64,000 bases of DNA from Ruegeria sp. HKCCA6707 (lineage in GTDB: Bacteria > Pseudomonadota > Alphaproteobacteria > Rhodobacterales > Rhodobacteraceae), in contig NZ_WQEG01000012.1 in NCBI RefSeq assembly GCF_013033515.1, positions 21,810 to 85,809 of the forward strand. The letters are read 5' to 3'. Made by a program: the position numbers and the translations under genes. Shown here in pieces: positions 34,982-44,332 of the stretch (the stretch's first letter is position 1; every line of letters starts with the position of its first letter). Under the pieces are notes generated by a model. It saw nothing but the letters and a program-made list of their open reading frames with translations. It made no database searches and was not told the DNA's origin.

Positions 34982-35959
34982 GTGAAAGCAATAACTTACG
35001 AAGAATTTGGCCCCGCCGCAGACGTGCTGAGCATCACCGAGATGCCTGTGCCAAATCCCGCGCCAGGCGAAGTTCTGGTGCGCGTTCATGCCAGTGGGAT
35101 CAACCCGTCAGATGTAAAGCTGCGCGGTGGTGCGCGCCCCGGTGCCGTGATGGCATATCCTCTGGTCATCCCCCACTCTGACGGTGCTGGCGTGATCGAA
35201 GCTGTGGGGCAAGGCGTCGATGCGGCACGGGTTGGCCAGCGGGTCTGGATCTGGAACGGTCAATGGCAGCGTGCTTTCGGAACGGGTGCCGAATACATCG
35301 CCCTGCCATCCGAACAGGCTGTTTGGCTGCCGGATGGGACAAGCTTTGCCGAAGGGGCGTGCTTGGGAATACCGGCGCTGACAGCCTGGTACGCTCTTTT
35401 TGGCGACGGCCCAATCGAAGGAAAAACCGTTCTGGTCACCGGCGGGGCGGGGACCGTAGGGCGCTATGCCTGCCAAATGGCGGCGCTGGGCGGCGCGCGG
35501 GTGATCACTACCGTCAGTTCGGAAGAAAAGGCGGCCCATTCCGGTGCTTCGGATTGGATCAATTACCGCACCGATGACGTGACCGAAGCCGTGCTGGATA
35601 TGACCCAAGGCGTAGGTGTGGACCGCATCGTCGAGGTGGATTTCGCCGCCAACCAAGCTGCCTCGCTGGCCCTGATCCGACCGGGTGGTACGATTGCCAG
35701 CTATGCCTCAGCCTCACAAATGCGGCCCGAGTTGGATTTCTATGGCTTCATGTTCAAGAACATCCGCCTGCATATGTTGATCGTCTACCAACTGGACGCC
35801 GCCACCCGCCGCAAGGGCGAGGCGCAATTGACCCAGTGGTTGGACCAAGGCGCGCTGAGCCACGCGGTCGTGCCCGCTGGTGGTTTGGAAGATGCCGTTG
35901 CCGCCCATCAGATGGTTGAGGCGGGGCAGAAACTGGGCACAGTGGTTTTGGAGGTCTGA
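34982..35959 (+). CDS. NADPH:quinone reductase-like MDR protein
   Basis: Zinc-independent medium-chain dehydrogenase/reductase of 325 residues, quinone oxidoreductase group. It starts at GTG 34982 with [15 protein letters not shown]. The GroES-like domain contains [16 protein letters not shown], and the Rossmann motif is [19 protein letters not shown] (about 150-168). No zinc ligands of alcohol dehydrogenases are present. It likely performs one- or two-electron reduction of quinones or enoyl compounds. It sits between the LysE gene and acpS, one base from the latter, so it is part of the transcript. Confidence 0.87.
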   Translation: MKAITYEEFGPAADVLSITEMPVPNPAPGEVLVRVHASGINPSDVKLRGGARPGAVMAYPLVIPHSDGAGVIEAVGQGVDAARVGQRVWIWNGQWQRAFGTGAEYIALPSEQAVWLPDGTSFAEGACLGIPALTAWYALFGDGPIEGKTVLVTGGAGTVGRYACQMAALGGARVITTVSSEEKAAHSGASDWINYRTDDVTEAVLDMTQGVGVDRIVEVDFAANQAASLALIRPGGTIASYASASQMRPELDFYGFMFKNIRLHMLIVYQLDAATRRKGEAQLTQWLDQGALSHAVVPAGGLEDAVAAHQMVEAGQKLGTVVLEV

Positions 35960-35960
35960 A

Positions 35961-36380
35961 GTGATCCTCGGTATCGGCACAGACCTCGCCAATATCGATC
36001 GCATCCAGGGTACGCTGGACCGGTTTGGCGATCGGTTCCGCAATCGCGTTTTTACCGAGACCGAACAGCGCAAGGCGGAACGTCGAGCAGACACGGCGGG
36101 CACCTACGCCAAACGCTGGGCGGCGAAAGAGGCGTGCTCTAAGGCGCTGGGCACCGGGCTGCGCATGGGCATCGCATGGAAGGACATGGCGGTCAGCAAC
36201 TTGCGTACGGGCCAACCTATCATGCATGTGACCGGCTGGGCGGCTGAGCGCCTAAAAGAGATGACCCCGGAAGGGTACGAAGCCATCATCCACGTGACGC
36301 TGACCGATGACCACCCCTGGGCACAGGCCTTCGTGGTGATCGAGGCGCGGCCCCTTCAAGATCACGCCACGCGGCCTTGA
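35961..36380 (+). CDS. acpS: Holo-[acyl-carrier-protein] synthase
   Basis: Transfers 4'-phosphopantetheine from CoA to apo-ACP for fatty-acid synthesis. The 139-residue protein starts [15 protein letters not shown] with Asp8 as magnesium ligand. Glu57 in [15 protein letters not shown] is the second ligand, and the acyl-group-loop region GIAWKDMAV follows. It begins at GTG 35961, one base after the quinone-reductase stop. Downstream lepB is 59 bp away. Confidence 0.96.
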   Translation: MILGIGTDLANIDRIQGTLDRFGDRFRNRVFTETEQRKAERRADTAGTYAKRWAAKEACSKALGTGLRMGIAWKDMAVSNLRTGQPIMHVTGWAAERLKEMTPEGYEAIIHVTLTDDHPWAQAFVVIEARPLQDHATRP

Positions 36381-36439
36381 CTTGCCCCTACCATCCCCGC
36401 ATGTAGCAGCAAAGCCAAGCAAAGACTGGAGAGAGCAGT

Positions 36440-37276
36440 ATGGCCGAGGAAGCCAAGACCGGAAGCGGCGTCTGGGAGACGATCAAAACCATCGTCTATG
36501 CGCTGCTGATCGCAGGTGTATTCCGCACCCTGTTCTTTCAACCGTTCTGGATCCCCTCGGGGTCGATGAAGCAAACGCTGCTGATCGGGGATTTCCTGTT
36601 CGTCAACAAGATGACCTATGGCTATTCCTATGCTTCTTGTCCCAGCCTGATCATCCCACGCTTTGGTCTGAATATCGACGCTGAAGATATCTGCGGCTGG
36701 ATGAAAGGCGACAATACCCGCATCTGGGGCGGAGAGCCTGAGCGCGGCGACGTGATCGTGTTCCGTCACCCGGTCACTGGGCGTGATTATATCAAGCGCC
36801 TGATTGGCTTGCCCGGCGACCGTATCCAGATCCGCGATGGCCAGATCATCCTGAACGATGTTGCCGTGCCACAACAGCCCGATGGCGTGTTCACCGAAAT
36901 CGCAGAGCCTCAGGGCCCGCAAGGTCTGCGTCCGCGATGCGAAAATGGCCCGGTGGGGATTGGCGGCGCCTGCGAAAAGTCCCGCTCGATTGAAACCCTT
37001 CCAAATGGCGTCTCGTATGACGTTCTGAATATCGGCAATCAAGGATCGGACAATACAGGCATCTACAACGTGCCCGAAGGCCACTACTTCTTTATGGGGG
37101 ACAACCGCGACAACTCGGCTGACAGCCGACTGCCGCAATCGGCCGGAGGTGTCGGATATGTGCCCTACGAAAACCTGATCGGCCGCGCAGATCGTATCTT
37201 CTTCTCATCGGCTGGCCGTTCGATGCTGTTCTTCTGGACATGGCGCGGCGACAGGTTCTTTAAGGCCGTCAAGTGA
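36440..37276 (+). CDS. lepB: Signal peptidase I
   Basis: Inner-membrane peptidase that removes Sec and Tat signal peptides. It has 278 residues with one N-terminal membrane helix (about 13-34). The catalytic Ser42 is in [10 protein letters not shown] and the general-base Lys119 in [12 protein letters not shown]. The periplasmic body ends with [12 protein letters not shown], the usual box E. Cysteines in SYASCPS and DICGWM, plus [13 protein letters not shown], suggest disulfides on the periplasmic side. It overlaps rnc by four bases (GTGA). Confidence 0.97.
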   Translation: MAEEAKTGSGVWETIKTIVYALLIAGVFRTLFFQPFWIPSGSMKQTLLIGDFLFVNKMTYGYSYASCPSLIIPRFGLNIDAEDICGWMKGDNTRIWGGEPERGDVIVFRHPVTGRDYIKRLIGLPGDRIQIRDGQIILNDVAVPQQPDGVFTEIAEPQGPQGLRPRCENGPVGIGGACEKSRSIETLPNGVSYDVLNIGNQGSDNTGIYNVPEGHYFFMGDNRDNSADSRLPQSAGGVGYVPYENLIGRADRIFFSSAGRSMLFFWTWRGDRFFKAVK

Positions 37277-37953
37277 AGCTATCGTCTGAGATACAGGCTT
37301 TTCAAAAACGCTTGGGTTATGAATTTCAAAGCCCCGAGCTGCTTTTGCGGGCGCTGACCCATGGGTCGGTGTCGTCGCCGACGCGACCTGATAATCAGCG
37401 GCTTGAGTTTCTGGGCGACAGGGTCTTGGGTCTGGTGATGGCCACTGCCTTGCTCGAAGCAGACAAGAAAGCCACCGAAGGGCAACTCGCCCCGCGTTTC
37501 AACGCTCTGGTGCGCAAAGAGGCCTGCGCCGATGTGGCCCGCCAGATCGATCTGGGGGCGGTATTGAAGTTGGGCCGTTCCGAGATGCTTTCCGGCGGGC
37601 GCCGCAAGCAAGCCCTGCTGGGGGATGCGATGGAGGCGGTAATCGCAGCGATCTACCGCGACGCGGGGTTCGAGGCTGCGCGCGATGTGATCTTGGCCCT
37701 TTGGGGCGACCGCATTCATTCGGTTGAGGCCGACGCCCGCGACGCCAAAACCGCGCTGCAGGAATGGGCTCAGGCACGGGGTCAGAAACCGCCATCATAT
37801 GTGGAAACCAAACGCAGCGGCCCGGATCACGCACCGATCTTTACCATCGCCGCGCGACTGCAGGACGGAACCGAAGCCCAAGCCACAGCTGGATCAAAAC
37901 GTCAGGCCGAACAGGCGGCCGCCAAAGCGCTGCTGGATACCCTGTCCAAATAA
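37273..37953 (+). CDS. rnc: Ribonuclease III
   Basis: Double-strand RNA endonuclease for rRNA and mRNA maturation. The 226-residue protein has [13 protein letters not shown] (Glu45 and Asp49), [16 protein letters not shown] (Asp118 and Glu121) and a C-terminal dsRNA-binding domain (about 155-224). It starts at GTG 37273 overlapping lepB. The lepB-rnc-era order is conserved across proteobacteria. It is followed by a 184-bp gap with hairpins before era. Confidence 0.97.
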   Translation: MKLSSEIQAFQKRLGYEFQSPELLLRALTHGSVSSPTRPDNQRLEFLGDRVLGLVMATALLEADKKATEGQLAPRFNALVRKEACADVARQIDLGAVLKLGRSEMLSGGRRKQALLGDAMEAVIAAIYRDAGFEAARDVILALWGDRIHSVEADARDAKTALQEWAQARGQKPPSYVETKRSGPDHAPIFTIAARLQDGTEAQATAGSKRQAEQAAAKALLDTLSK

Positions 37954-38003
37954 CTCAAATCACGCTCCCCACGTCATCTGGCCCAAAATACCCTGAGGTT
38001 GAG

Positions 38004-38038
38004 CCCGGACGGCGTCCGGGTGAAGGGGGTGGACCCCT
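38004..38038. repeat. REP-like double hairpin between rnc and era
   Basis: CCCGGAC-GGC-GTCCGGG (38004-38020), a 7-bp stem, is followed by GGGGG-TGGA-CCCCT (38025-38038). The paired short palindromes in an otherwise unstructured gap resemble dispersed intergenic palindromic elements seen in roseobacters. There is no T-run, so it is not a clear terminator. Repeat status cannot be shown from one copy. Confidence 0.35.
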
Positions 38039-38137
38039 CTAGCGCTTATAGACCCAAGCCCAAAGCACCAAATCCCTCTGGCCCGTCGGTGCAATCTGCT
38101 ATAGGGGTGCGCACCTGCAACCAGGATCGCAACAGAT

Positions 38138-39046
38138 ATGACCACACGCGCCGGATTTATCGCCCTGATCGGAGAGCCCAACGCGGGCAAATCCACTCTT
38201 TTGAACCGCATGGTCGGGGCTAAGGTCTCAATCGTGACCCATAAGGTGCAGACCACCCGCGCCCGCATCCGTGGCGTGGCGATGGAAGGCGACGCGCAGT
38301 TGGTCTTTGTCGACACGCCGGGCCTGTTCAAACCCCGTCGACGTTTGGACCGCGCCATGGTGGCCGCAGCATGGGGCGGAGCGGCAGATGCGGATATCGT
38401 TGTGCTGATGGTCGAGGCGCATCGCGGTATCACCGAAGGGGTTGAACGCATCCTCGAAGGTCTGGAAGAGATCGGGCAGGGCCGCACGATCGCACTGGCC
38501 ATCAACAAGATTGACAAAGTGCCAAGTGAGAAGCTCTTGGCCCTGACCAGCGATCTGAACGCGCGATACCCCTTTGCCGAAACCTTCATGATTTCGGCCG
38601 AGAAAGGCCACGGTGTTGATGACCTGCGCAGATGGCTTGCCGCTAAGCTACCGGAAGGCCCGTGGCTCTACCCCGAGGACCAGATCGCTGATCTGCCCCT
38701 GCGCATGATCGCTGCTGAAATGACGCGTGAGAAACTGACGCTGCGCCTGCATCAGGAACTGCCCTATCAGCTGACCGTCGAGACCGAGAGCTGGGAAGAG
38801 CGAAAGGACGGCTCCGCCAAGATCGATCAGGTGATCTATGTCATGCGCGACGGCCACAAGGGCATCGTTCTTGGCAAAAAGGGCGAGACGATCAAGGCGG
38901 TCAGCCAGGCCGCGCGGGCCGAGCTGGAAGAGTTTCTCGACCGCAAGATCCATCTATTCCTGCAAGTCAAAGTTCGGCCCAACTGGCTGGAGGAATCCGA
39001 GCGCTATTCGGAAATGGGTCTGGATTTCAAAGACGGTAACGCATGA
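38138..39046 (+). CDS. era: GTPase Era
   Basis: GTPase that binds the 3' end of 16S rRNA during small-subunit assembly. The 302-residue protein has G1 GEPNAGKSTL (12-21), the DTPGLF G3 motif and NKID G4. The C-terminal KH domain has the loop ILGKKGETIKAV, written in this protein as VLGKKGETIKAVSQAAR. It overlaps the DUF1491 gene by four bases. Placement after rnc is the standard order. Confidence 0.97.
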   Translation: MTTRAGFIALIGEPNAGKSTLLNRMVGAKVSIVTHKVQTTRARIRGVAMEGDAQLVFVDTPGLFKPRRRLDRAMVAAAWGGAADADIVVLMVEAHRGITEGVERILEGLEEIGQGRTIALAINKIDKVPSEKLLALTSDLNARYPFAETFMISAEKGHGVDDLRRWLAAKLPEGPWLYPEDQIADLPLRMIAAEMTREKLTLRLHQELPYQLTVETESWEERKDGSAKIDQVIYVMRDGHKGIVLGKKGETIKAVSQAARAELEEFLDRKIHLFLQVKVRPNWLEESERYSEMGLDFKDGNA

Positions 39047-39372
39047 CGCGTCTGACGGCCGAGTTCTGGGTTCATGCATATCTGGCCCGGTTGCGGTTCC
39101 AGGACATCCCGGCCTTTGTCGTCACCCATGGGGACAACACCGCAGGCGCCGTTCTGGTCAAGCTGAACACACTTGACGGCCAGGCCGTTGCCTTTCAGCG
39201 CAGCTTTGACCTGATGAGCGGTGAACGCATTTGGGTCGAGCTTTCCAAAGGTGCTGAGCTGGACGTGGATTCTGCCATCGCCAAACAACGCAGCTTTGAC
39301 CCTGATCTTTGGGTAATCGAGGTCGAAGACCGGCAAGGGCGGCATTTGCTGGGTGAAGAAGGGCTGGAATAA
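39043..39372 (+). CDS. DUF1491 family protein
   Basis: 109-residue soluble protein with the DUF1491 opening LTAEFWVHAYLARL and the core AFVVTHGDNTAGAVLVKLN, ending in an acidic tail EVEDRQGRHLLGEEG. The family is restricted to alphaproteobacteria and nearly always follows era. The function is unknown. Its start overlaps the era stop codon (ATGA), so it is co-translated with era. Confidence 0.85.
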   Translation: MTRLTAEFWVHAYLARLRFQDIPAFVVTHGDNTAGAVLVKLNTLDGQAVAFQRSFDLMSGERIWVELSKGAELDVDSAIAKQRSFDPDLWVIEVEDRQGRHLLGEEGLE

Positions 39373-39404
39373 CAACCCTTCAACTTCCATGGCTGCCGAC
39401 AGGA

Positions 39405-39794
39405 TCAGCCGTTCTCACCCAAATACACAAAGCTCATTTTGTTGCCGTCGGGATCGCGGGCATATGCACCAAAGAAGTTGGGACCATAGTCAGGGCGTTC
39501 GCCCGGATCGCCTTCGTTGGTGCCACCATTTGCCAGAGCCGCCGCATGCACGTCGCGCACCTCGTCCTGACTTTGACATAGAAGGCCAACCATAGTGCCA
39601 TTGCCAACAGTTGCTTCACCTTTGTCGAACGGTGTGGCAACCCAGATGGTACCCCCGCCGCGCAGCTCATAACAGACCGCATGCGGCATGTATTCGGCGA
39701 TGACCTTGCCGCCCATTTTCGACACAACGGCATCGTAATACCCGCGCGCTTTGGGCACATCGTTAGAACCGATCATGACATAGTTAAGTGACAT
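39405..39794 (-). CDS. VOC family (glyoxalase-like) protein
   Basis: 129-residue protein with the vicinal-oxygen-chelate fold: LNYVMIGSNDVPKARGYYDAV at the start and FFGAYARDPDGNKMSFV at the end. The latter carries the characteristic D-P-D/E-G-N metal-site turn. Substrates of such proteins range from methylglyoxal to antibiotics, and none can be assigned. The start at 39794 is preferred over 39830 because the upstream 12 residues are not family-like. It is convergent with DUF1491 and divergent from the YrbL-like gene. Confidence 0.87.
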   Translation of the reverse strand: MSLNYVMIGSNDVPKARGYYDAVVSKMGGKVIAEYMPHAVCYELRGGGTIWVATPFDKGEATVGNGTMVGLLCQSQDEVRDVHAAALANGGTNEGDPGERPDYGPNFFGAYARDPDGNKMSFVYLGENG

Positions 39795-39968
39795 TTTTGA
39801 ATTCCCTGAAAAAGAACGTAAAGGGAACATTAGGGATTACCCAGGCAACGCGCAACTCTTTTTTCGACACGCGACGGGTCATCATCATTGTGGCCAAATT
39901 ACTGATATGTGATCGGAAACGACCGAGCGGTTCTTTTTATCGGCAATCCGAATGTGTAAGTTTTGTGA

Positions 39969-40556
39969 ATGCTTGATTTGAACGATGCACACCCCCTTCA
40001 GAAAAGCCAGAATTACGAGATCTTTGATCACCCGGTTCATGCCGGCGTTTTGTTGAAGGTGCGCGTGGATAAGCCGAAAAAAAGGCTGTTCAAACGGTAT
40101 TCGCAATACCGGTATGGCAACCTCCGGCAATGGAGCCGTGAGGCGAATGAGTACCTTGCCGCTCTGCACCGGGGATGCCCCGAGATCTGGCGGCTTGCGG
40201 GGTTTTTCGGCTATGCCGCGACCAGCAGGGGGCCAGCTATTGCTGTCGAGAAGATGACAGGCCCGGACGGGCAGATGGCGCGCACGCTGGCGCAAGAGTT
40301 CAACGAAACGCCAAAGGATGATCCAAAACGCGATGCCCTGAAACAAGAGCTGATCGAGCTTTTGGATGACCTTGATCGTGGTCGCATTATTGTTGGGGAT
40401 ATCGGGCTGCAAAATATCGTGCGGGCTCAGGAGCGTGACGGAAAGCTTGTGGTGATCGACGGGTTGGGAGAGCGTGTTTTGCTGCCGCTGACCTTGATCA
40501 ATGCGCAGGCGTTCCGGTTCCAATCCATGCGCCGTCGCAAACGGCTCTTGCGATAA
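39969..40556 (+). CDS. YrbL-like protein (PhoP-network family)
   Basis: 195-residue kinase-like protein matching the YrbL family, first known as a PhoP-regulated protein in enterobacteria. It has [23 protein letters not shown] (a possible phosphate-binding strand), [14 protein letters not shown], and [13 protein letters not shown], which resembles a kinase catalytic loop with Asp. The function is unknown. It ends 47 bp before recO and could share its transcript. Divergent from the VOC gene. Confidence 0.82.
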   Translation: MLDLNDAHPLQKSQNYEIFDHPVHAGVLLKVRVDKPKKRLFKRYSQYRYGNLRQWSREANEYLAALHRGCPEIWRLAGFFGYAATSRGPAIAVEKMTGPDGQMARTLAQEFNETPKDDPKRDALKQELIELLDDLDRGRIIVGDIGLQNIVRAQERDGKLVVIDGLGERVLLPLTLINAQAFRFQSMRRRKRLLR

Positions 40557-40603
40557 CGCGTGCGATCAGGTTTTCTGCCTTTGTTTCTGGACTTGAAGAT
40601 CAG

Positions 40604-41329
40604 TTGGACTGGCGCGATCACGGCATACTTCTGACCTCTCGCCGTCATGGTGAGACGGCAGCGATTATCGAGGTCTTTACCGAAGACCATGGCCGCCATG
40701 CGGGTGTTGTGCGTGGAGGGACCAGTCGCAAGATCGCGCCGATCCTTCAGCCCGGAGCGCAATTGGATGTTCTGTGGCGCGCGCGGTTAGAGGAGCATCT
40801 GGGCACGTTTCAGGTAGAACCCTTGCGATCGCGGGCGGCTGCGGCCTTTTCCGGGCGGTTGGCGTTGTCCGGTTTGAACGCGGTGGTGGCGCTATTGTCA
40901 TTCTGTCTGCCCGAGCGCGCTGCCTATCAGGCGCTTTATAAACAAACCGAACAGCTTATGGATTTGCTGGGCCAGGATGAGATCTGGCCGTTGGCCTATA
41001 TGCACTGGGAACGCACCCTGCTCGAGTCGATGGGTTTTGGGCTGGATTTGACGTCTTGCGCCGTGACTGGCGCAACCGAGGGGCTGGTTTTTGTGTCCCC
41101 CAAGACCGGGCGCGCAGTAAGCGCTCAAGGAGCAGGGGAATGGGCGGACAAGCTACTGCCTCTACCACCTTGCCTGCGCGGAGAAGGTTCGGCACCGGAT
41201 GCCGAGATCGTGCAAGCCCTTGAGACGACCGGGTACTTTCTGCACCACCGCGTCGCTCCGTCACTAGGCCATACACCTCTGCCCGAGGCGCGCGGGCGGT
41301 TCGTGGACCATTTCACTCGACGGCTGTGA
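40604..41329 (+). CDS. recO: DNA repair protein RecO
   Basis: Annealing and RecA-loading protein of the RecFOR pathway. The 241-residue protein starts [38 protein letters not shown], the OB-fold start of family members (positions 2-38). [27 protein letters not shown] is the degenerate zinc-finger region. The start codon is TTG 40604; no better ATG or GTG lies in frame nearby. The 3' end overlaps the convergent META-domain gene by 17 bases. Confidence 0.93.
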   Translation: MDWRDHGILLTSRRHGETAAIIEVFTEDHGRHAGVVRGGTSRKIAPILQPGAQLDVLWRARLEEHLGTFQVEPLRSRAAAAFSGRLALSGLNAVVALLSFCLPERAAYQALYKQTEQLMDLLGQDEIWPLAYMHWERTLLESMGFGLDLTSCAVTGATEGLVFVSPKTGRAVSAQGAGEWADKLLPLPPCLRGEGSAPDAEIVQALETTGYFLHHRVAPSLGHTPLPEARGRFVDHFTRRL

Positions 41330-41705
41330 AAACCATCTCATGACCTGTTTCATTGCGTAGGATCAGCACATCGCCGGATACTTCGGACTGCGTCATCGCA
41401 AGTAGGGCCGCGAAAAAGGTCCCTTCGGCCTCTAGCCCCGCACAGGCGGCGCGGGTCGCGGACAGGTCTTTGATCTCGAACCAGGGGTAAGGGGCGTCCA
41501 ACGTGCCAGAATAGCTGTTGCAAGGCGCGTTGCCGGCAATCTTGCCCTCTGCTGGAAAGCTCAAGATAGCGCTTGCTGCGTAGGGCTGACCGTCAATCTC
41601 CTGCAGAGACCAACTGCGGTCTGCTGCGCCATAGGCTGTGACGGTTTCGTCCTTGTCACACTGTAACAGGGCGACAAAGGGCAGGGTCAGGATCAAACGG
41701 GTCAT
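41313..41705 (-). CDS. META domain exported protein
   Basis: 130 residues. The hydrophobic leader ([15 protein letters not shown]) with a cysteine near its end suggests a lipoprotein, though the lipobox is imperfect (ALLQC). The rest is a META domain, as in Hsl[22 protein letters not shown] and [16 protein letters not shown] with [19 protein letters not shown]. Such proteins sit in the envelope and are linked to heat or novobiocin resistance in E. coli. ATG 41705 was used; a GTG directly before it (41708) is an alternative. Confidence 0.85.
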   Translation of the reverse strand: MTRLILTLPFVALLQCDKDETVTAYGAADRSWSLQEIDGQPYAASAILSFPAEGKIAGNAPCNSYSGTLDAPYPWFEIKDLSATRAACAGLEAEGTFFAALLAMTQSEVSGDVLILRNETGHEMVFTAVE

Positions 41706-41746
41706 CACGTGATCTTAGCGCGTCCCTACATCAGCCGAAACCACCC

Positions 41747-42301
41747 TCAAAAAGCGATTTCCCCGCTCAAAAGTTCGTCGCGCACTTCAAGCCGGGGTCG
41801 CCAGTTGTATCGCGTATCTGCCTGAATCGGAGCCCAGTACAAGGCACCGCTGTTTCGCCACGGGTCAAGGATGATGCTGTCTTTCATGGTCGCGCCTTTG
41901 GCACTGATGGCGGCTGAATGGTGAATGATGCGCCAAGAGGTCGGAGGCGAGGTCACCCAATGCAGGTCAAGAGTTCGAAAGCCTTCCTGGTTGAGACGTC
42001 CTGTCATCGCCTGCGCCCAGTCGTTGCACAGACCTTTTTCGCGAAACCCGTTGGCGATTTTTGCATTGTGCACGAGCGCAGAATCCGTCACCTGCCACTC
42101 TCGCGCCAGTCGCTGAGAATACTCGTATGAGATTGTGGCGGCGCGCTGCGCCTCGGCAGGGTCGACATTGGGGCCCAGATTGCGGATTTCGGCGGCCAAA
42201 GCATCGATGTCGGTCTGGCTGGCCGTGGGGTAGGTCGTGGCACACCCTCCGAGAGCGAGGAGGACAAATGTCAGGCACAGGGCGAAGAGGCGTCTGGTCA
42301 T
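41747..42301 (-). CDS. Lipoprotein of unknown function
   Basis: 184 residues with a good lipobox (LLALGGCATT, Cys20). The mature part is helical at first (QTDIDALAAEIRNLGPNVDPAEAQRAA) and then shows motifs of a papain/transglutaminase-like shape: KGLCNDWAQAM with a Cys, DLHWVTS with a His, and SIILDPWRNSG with an Asp. This spacing of C, H and D would fit a small cysteine peptidase or inactive relative of it, but that is inference. It lies between the META gene and the mcd terminator on the same strand as both. Confidence 0.7.
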   Translation of the reverse strand: MTRRLFALCLTFVLLALGGCATTYPTASQTDIDALAAEIRNLGPNVDPAEAQRAATISYEYSQRLAREWQVTDSALVHNAKIANGFREKGLCNDWAQAMTGRLNQEGFRTLDLHWVTSPPTSWRIIHHSAAISAKGATMKDSIILDPWRNSGALYWAPIQADTRYNWRPRLEVRDELLSGEIAF

Positions 42302-42437
42302 GTTTCTTGGTTCGTCTGCTGTTCGGTCAAAGCGTGTTCGTTGGGTGCAGTAGTCGCGTTGCGCCGGTCTTCCTAGGGGAAAGTTTCAGAATTGGCGGAT
42401 CGAGGCCGATCCGTTGCAGAGCGTGATCAATTTGACC

Positions 42438-42467
42438 AAAAAAGACCCGGCTGCTTGAAGCCGGGTC
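42438..42467 (-). terminator. Rho-independent terminator of mcd
   Basis: GACCCGGCT (42444-42452) pairs perfectly with AGCCGGGTC (42459-42467) around a six-base loop. On the minus strand it is followed by six T (42443-42438). It lies 31 bases downstream of the mcd stop. Confidence 0.93.
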
Positions 42468-42497
42468 AGGTGGGGAAACCGCGATGACAACCGGGCG

Positions 42498-44189
42498 TCA
42501 GCCCAGCAGCCGTCGCGCAATGACTTGAGCCTGAATTTCGGCGGCGCCTTCAAAGATGTTCAGAATACGCGCGTCACACAGCACGCGGCTAATCTTGTAC
42601 TCCAGCGCGAACCCGTTGCCACCATGGATCTGCAGCCCATTGTCAGCAGCAGCCCAGGCCACCCGGGCCCCCAACAGCTTGGCCATTCCGGCCTCAAGGT
42701 CACAGCGATGGCCGTTGTCTTTTTCCCAGGCCGAGAAATAGGTCAGTTGCCGGGCAATCATGATCTCGACCGCCATCATGGCCAGCTTGCCTGAAACGCG
42801 GGGGAAGTTGATCAGGGATTTGCCGAACTGCTTGCGGTCCTGCGCGTATTGCATCGCGATATCCAGCGCGCTTTGGGCTACGCCAATTGCGCGCGCGGCG
42901 GTCTGGATGCGGGCGGATTCGAAAGTCTCCATCAGCTGTTTGAAGCCTTTGCCTTCTTCGCCACCCAGCAGGTTTTCGCCCTTCACGTGGAATCCGTCAA
43001 AGCCCAGTTCGTATTCCTTCATGCCGCGGTAGCCCAGAACTTCGATCTCACCACCTGTCATGCCAGGGGTGGGAAAGGGGTTCTCATCCGTGCCTGGCGT
43101 CTTTTCCGCCAAAAACATCGACAACCCGCGATGATCGCTGGTGTCGGGGTTTGTGCGGGCCAGCAAGGTCATCACATGGGTGCGGGCCGCATGGGTGATC
43201 CAAGTCTTGTTACCGGTGATCTGATAATCGCCGTTGTCATCCTTGACGGCGCGGGTGCGCAGGCTGCCCAGATCCGAGCCGGTATTGGGTTCGGTGAATA
43301 CTGCTGTTGGCAGAATCTCGGCGCTGGCCAGCTTTGGCAGCCAGTTTGCCTTCTGCTCATCTGTGCCGCCGGCCAGAATCAACTCAGCCGCGATCTCGGA
43401 GCGGGTGCCCAGCGATCCCACGCCGATATAGCCGCGCGATAGTTCTTCCGACACCACGCACATTGAGGCTTTGGACAGGCCGAAACCGCCGAATTCTTCG
43501 GGGATGGTCAGGCCAAAGACGCCCATCTCGGCCAGCTCCTCGATGATCTCGATTGGGATCAACTCGTCTTTTAGGTGCCATTCATGCGCGTTCGGTTCGA
43601 CCTTTTCCTGTGCATAGCGGCGGAACTGGTCGCGGATCATTTCCAGTTCATCGTCCAACCCGGAAGCACCGAACATGGTCGCGCCCGCCTGATCCTGCAT
43701 CAACGCAACCAACCGGCTGCGCGCGGGTTGCGAGTTGGCCTGCGCCATCAATGTCTGAACCTCGATGCATTGGAAACCAGATAAAGCGTCCCAACCCAGA
43801 CCCATATCCTGCAGGCGAATAACTTCACCCTGGTTCATCGGAATTCCGCCAGCGATCTGATGCAGGTACTCGCCAAAAGCGATCTGGTGCAAGAGTTGTT
43901 CCAGCTCAGCAAATTTGCCTTCAGCGTCCAGGGCCTCGGCCCAGCGCTGCATCTGTTGCAAGGACTGGTGATATGTGGCCAACCAGGCCAGACCATGTGC
44001 TGCGGTCTGGTTTGCCTCGATCAAGCCGCCCGACACACGCCCATCTTGCACAACCATTTCACGGACAGATTCCCGCGCGAGGTCATAGACAGTCTGAACC
44101 GCGGGCAAAGCAGCACGGGTGAGTGTCAGAAGCTCGGGCAACACGGCTGCGGGGGTCATGGTGGTCACATCCTGTCCGTCATGAGGCAT
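42498..44189 (-). CDS. mcd: (2S)-Methylsuccinyl-CoA dehydrogenase
   Basis: FAD-dependent acyl-CoA dehydrogenase of 563 residues. The catalytic core (about 185-563) has TEPNTGSDLGSLRT, KTWITHAART and the catalytic Glu547 in NIFEGAAEIQ. An N-terminal extension of about 165-180 residues precedes it, the feature that marks Mcd of the ethylmalonyl-CoA pathway in Rhodobacter. Mcd oxidises methylsuccinyl-CoA to mesaconyl-CoA during acetyl-CoA assimilation and passes electrons to ETF. No other pathway genes (ccr, ecm, meaC) are in the window, but etfAB lies 11 kb downstream. An ordinary acyl-CoA dehydrogenase is the alternative; the extension and internal motifs favour Mcd. Confidence 0.85.
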   Translation of the reverse strand: MPHDGQDVTTMTPAAVLPELLTLTRAALPAVQTVYDLARESVREMVVQDGRVSGGLIEANQTAAHGLAWLATYHQSLQQMQRWAEALDAEGKFAELEQLLHQIAFGEYLHQIAGGIPMNQGEVIRLQDMGLGWDALSGFQCIEVQTLMAQANSQPARSRLVALMQDQAGATMFGASGLDDELEMIRDQFRRYAQEKVEPNAHEWHLKDELIPIEIIEELAEMGVFGLTIPEEFGGFGLSKASMCVVSEELSRGYIGVGSLGTRSEIAAELILAGGTDEQKANWLPKLASAEILPTAVFTEPNTGSDLGSLRTRAVKDDNGDYQITGNKTWITHAARTHVMTLLARTNPDTSDHRGLSMFLAEKTPGTDENPFPTPGMTGGEIEVLGYRGMKEYELGFDGFHVKGENLLGGEEGKGFKQLMETFESARIQTAARAIGVAQSALDIAMQYAQDRKQFGKSLINFPRVSGKLAMMAVEIMIARQLTYFSAWEKDNGHRCDLEAGMAKLLGARVAWAAADNGLQIHGGNGFALEYKISRVLCDARILNIFEGAAEIQAQVIARRLLG

Positions 44190-44332
44190 GAATCACGTCC
44201 TTCTCTGGGTTGTCCGGTCATATCATGCTGCACATGCAGCGCAACAAAAATACTTTATTTGACGCAAAAAAGTTCAAAAGTTACGCGATGAATTTTGCAG
44301 TGCAGAGAAAAATCTGGGTGCTATGTAGGGGC

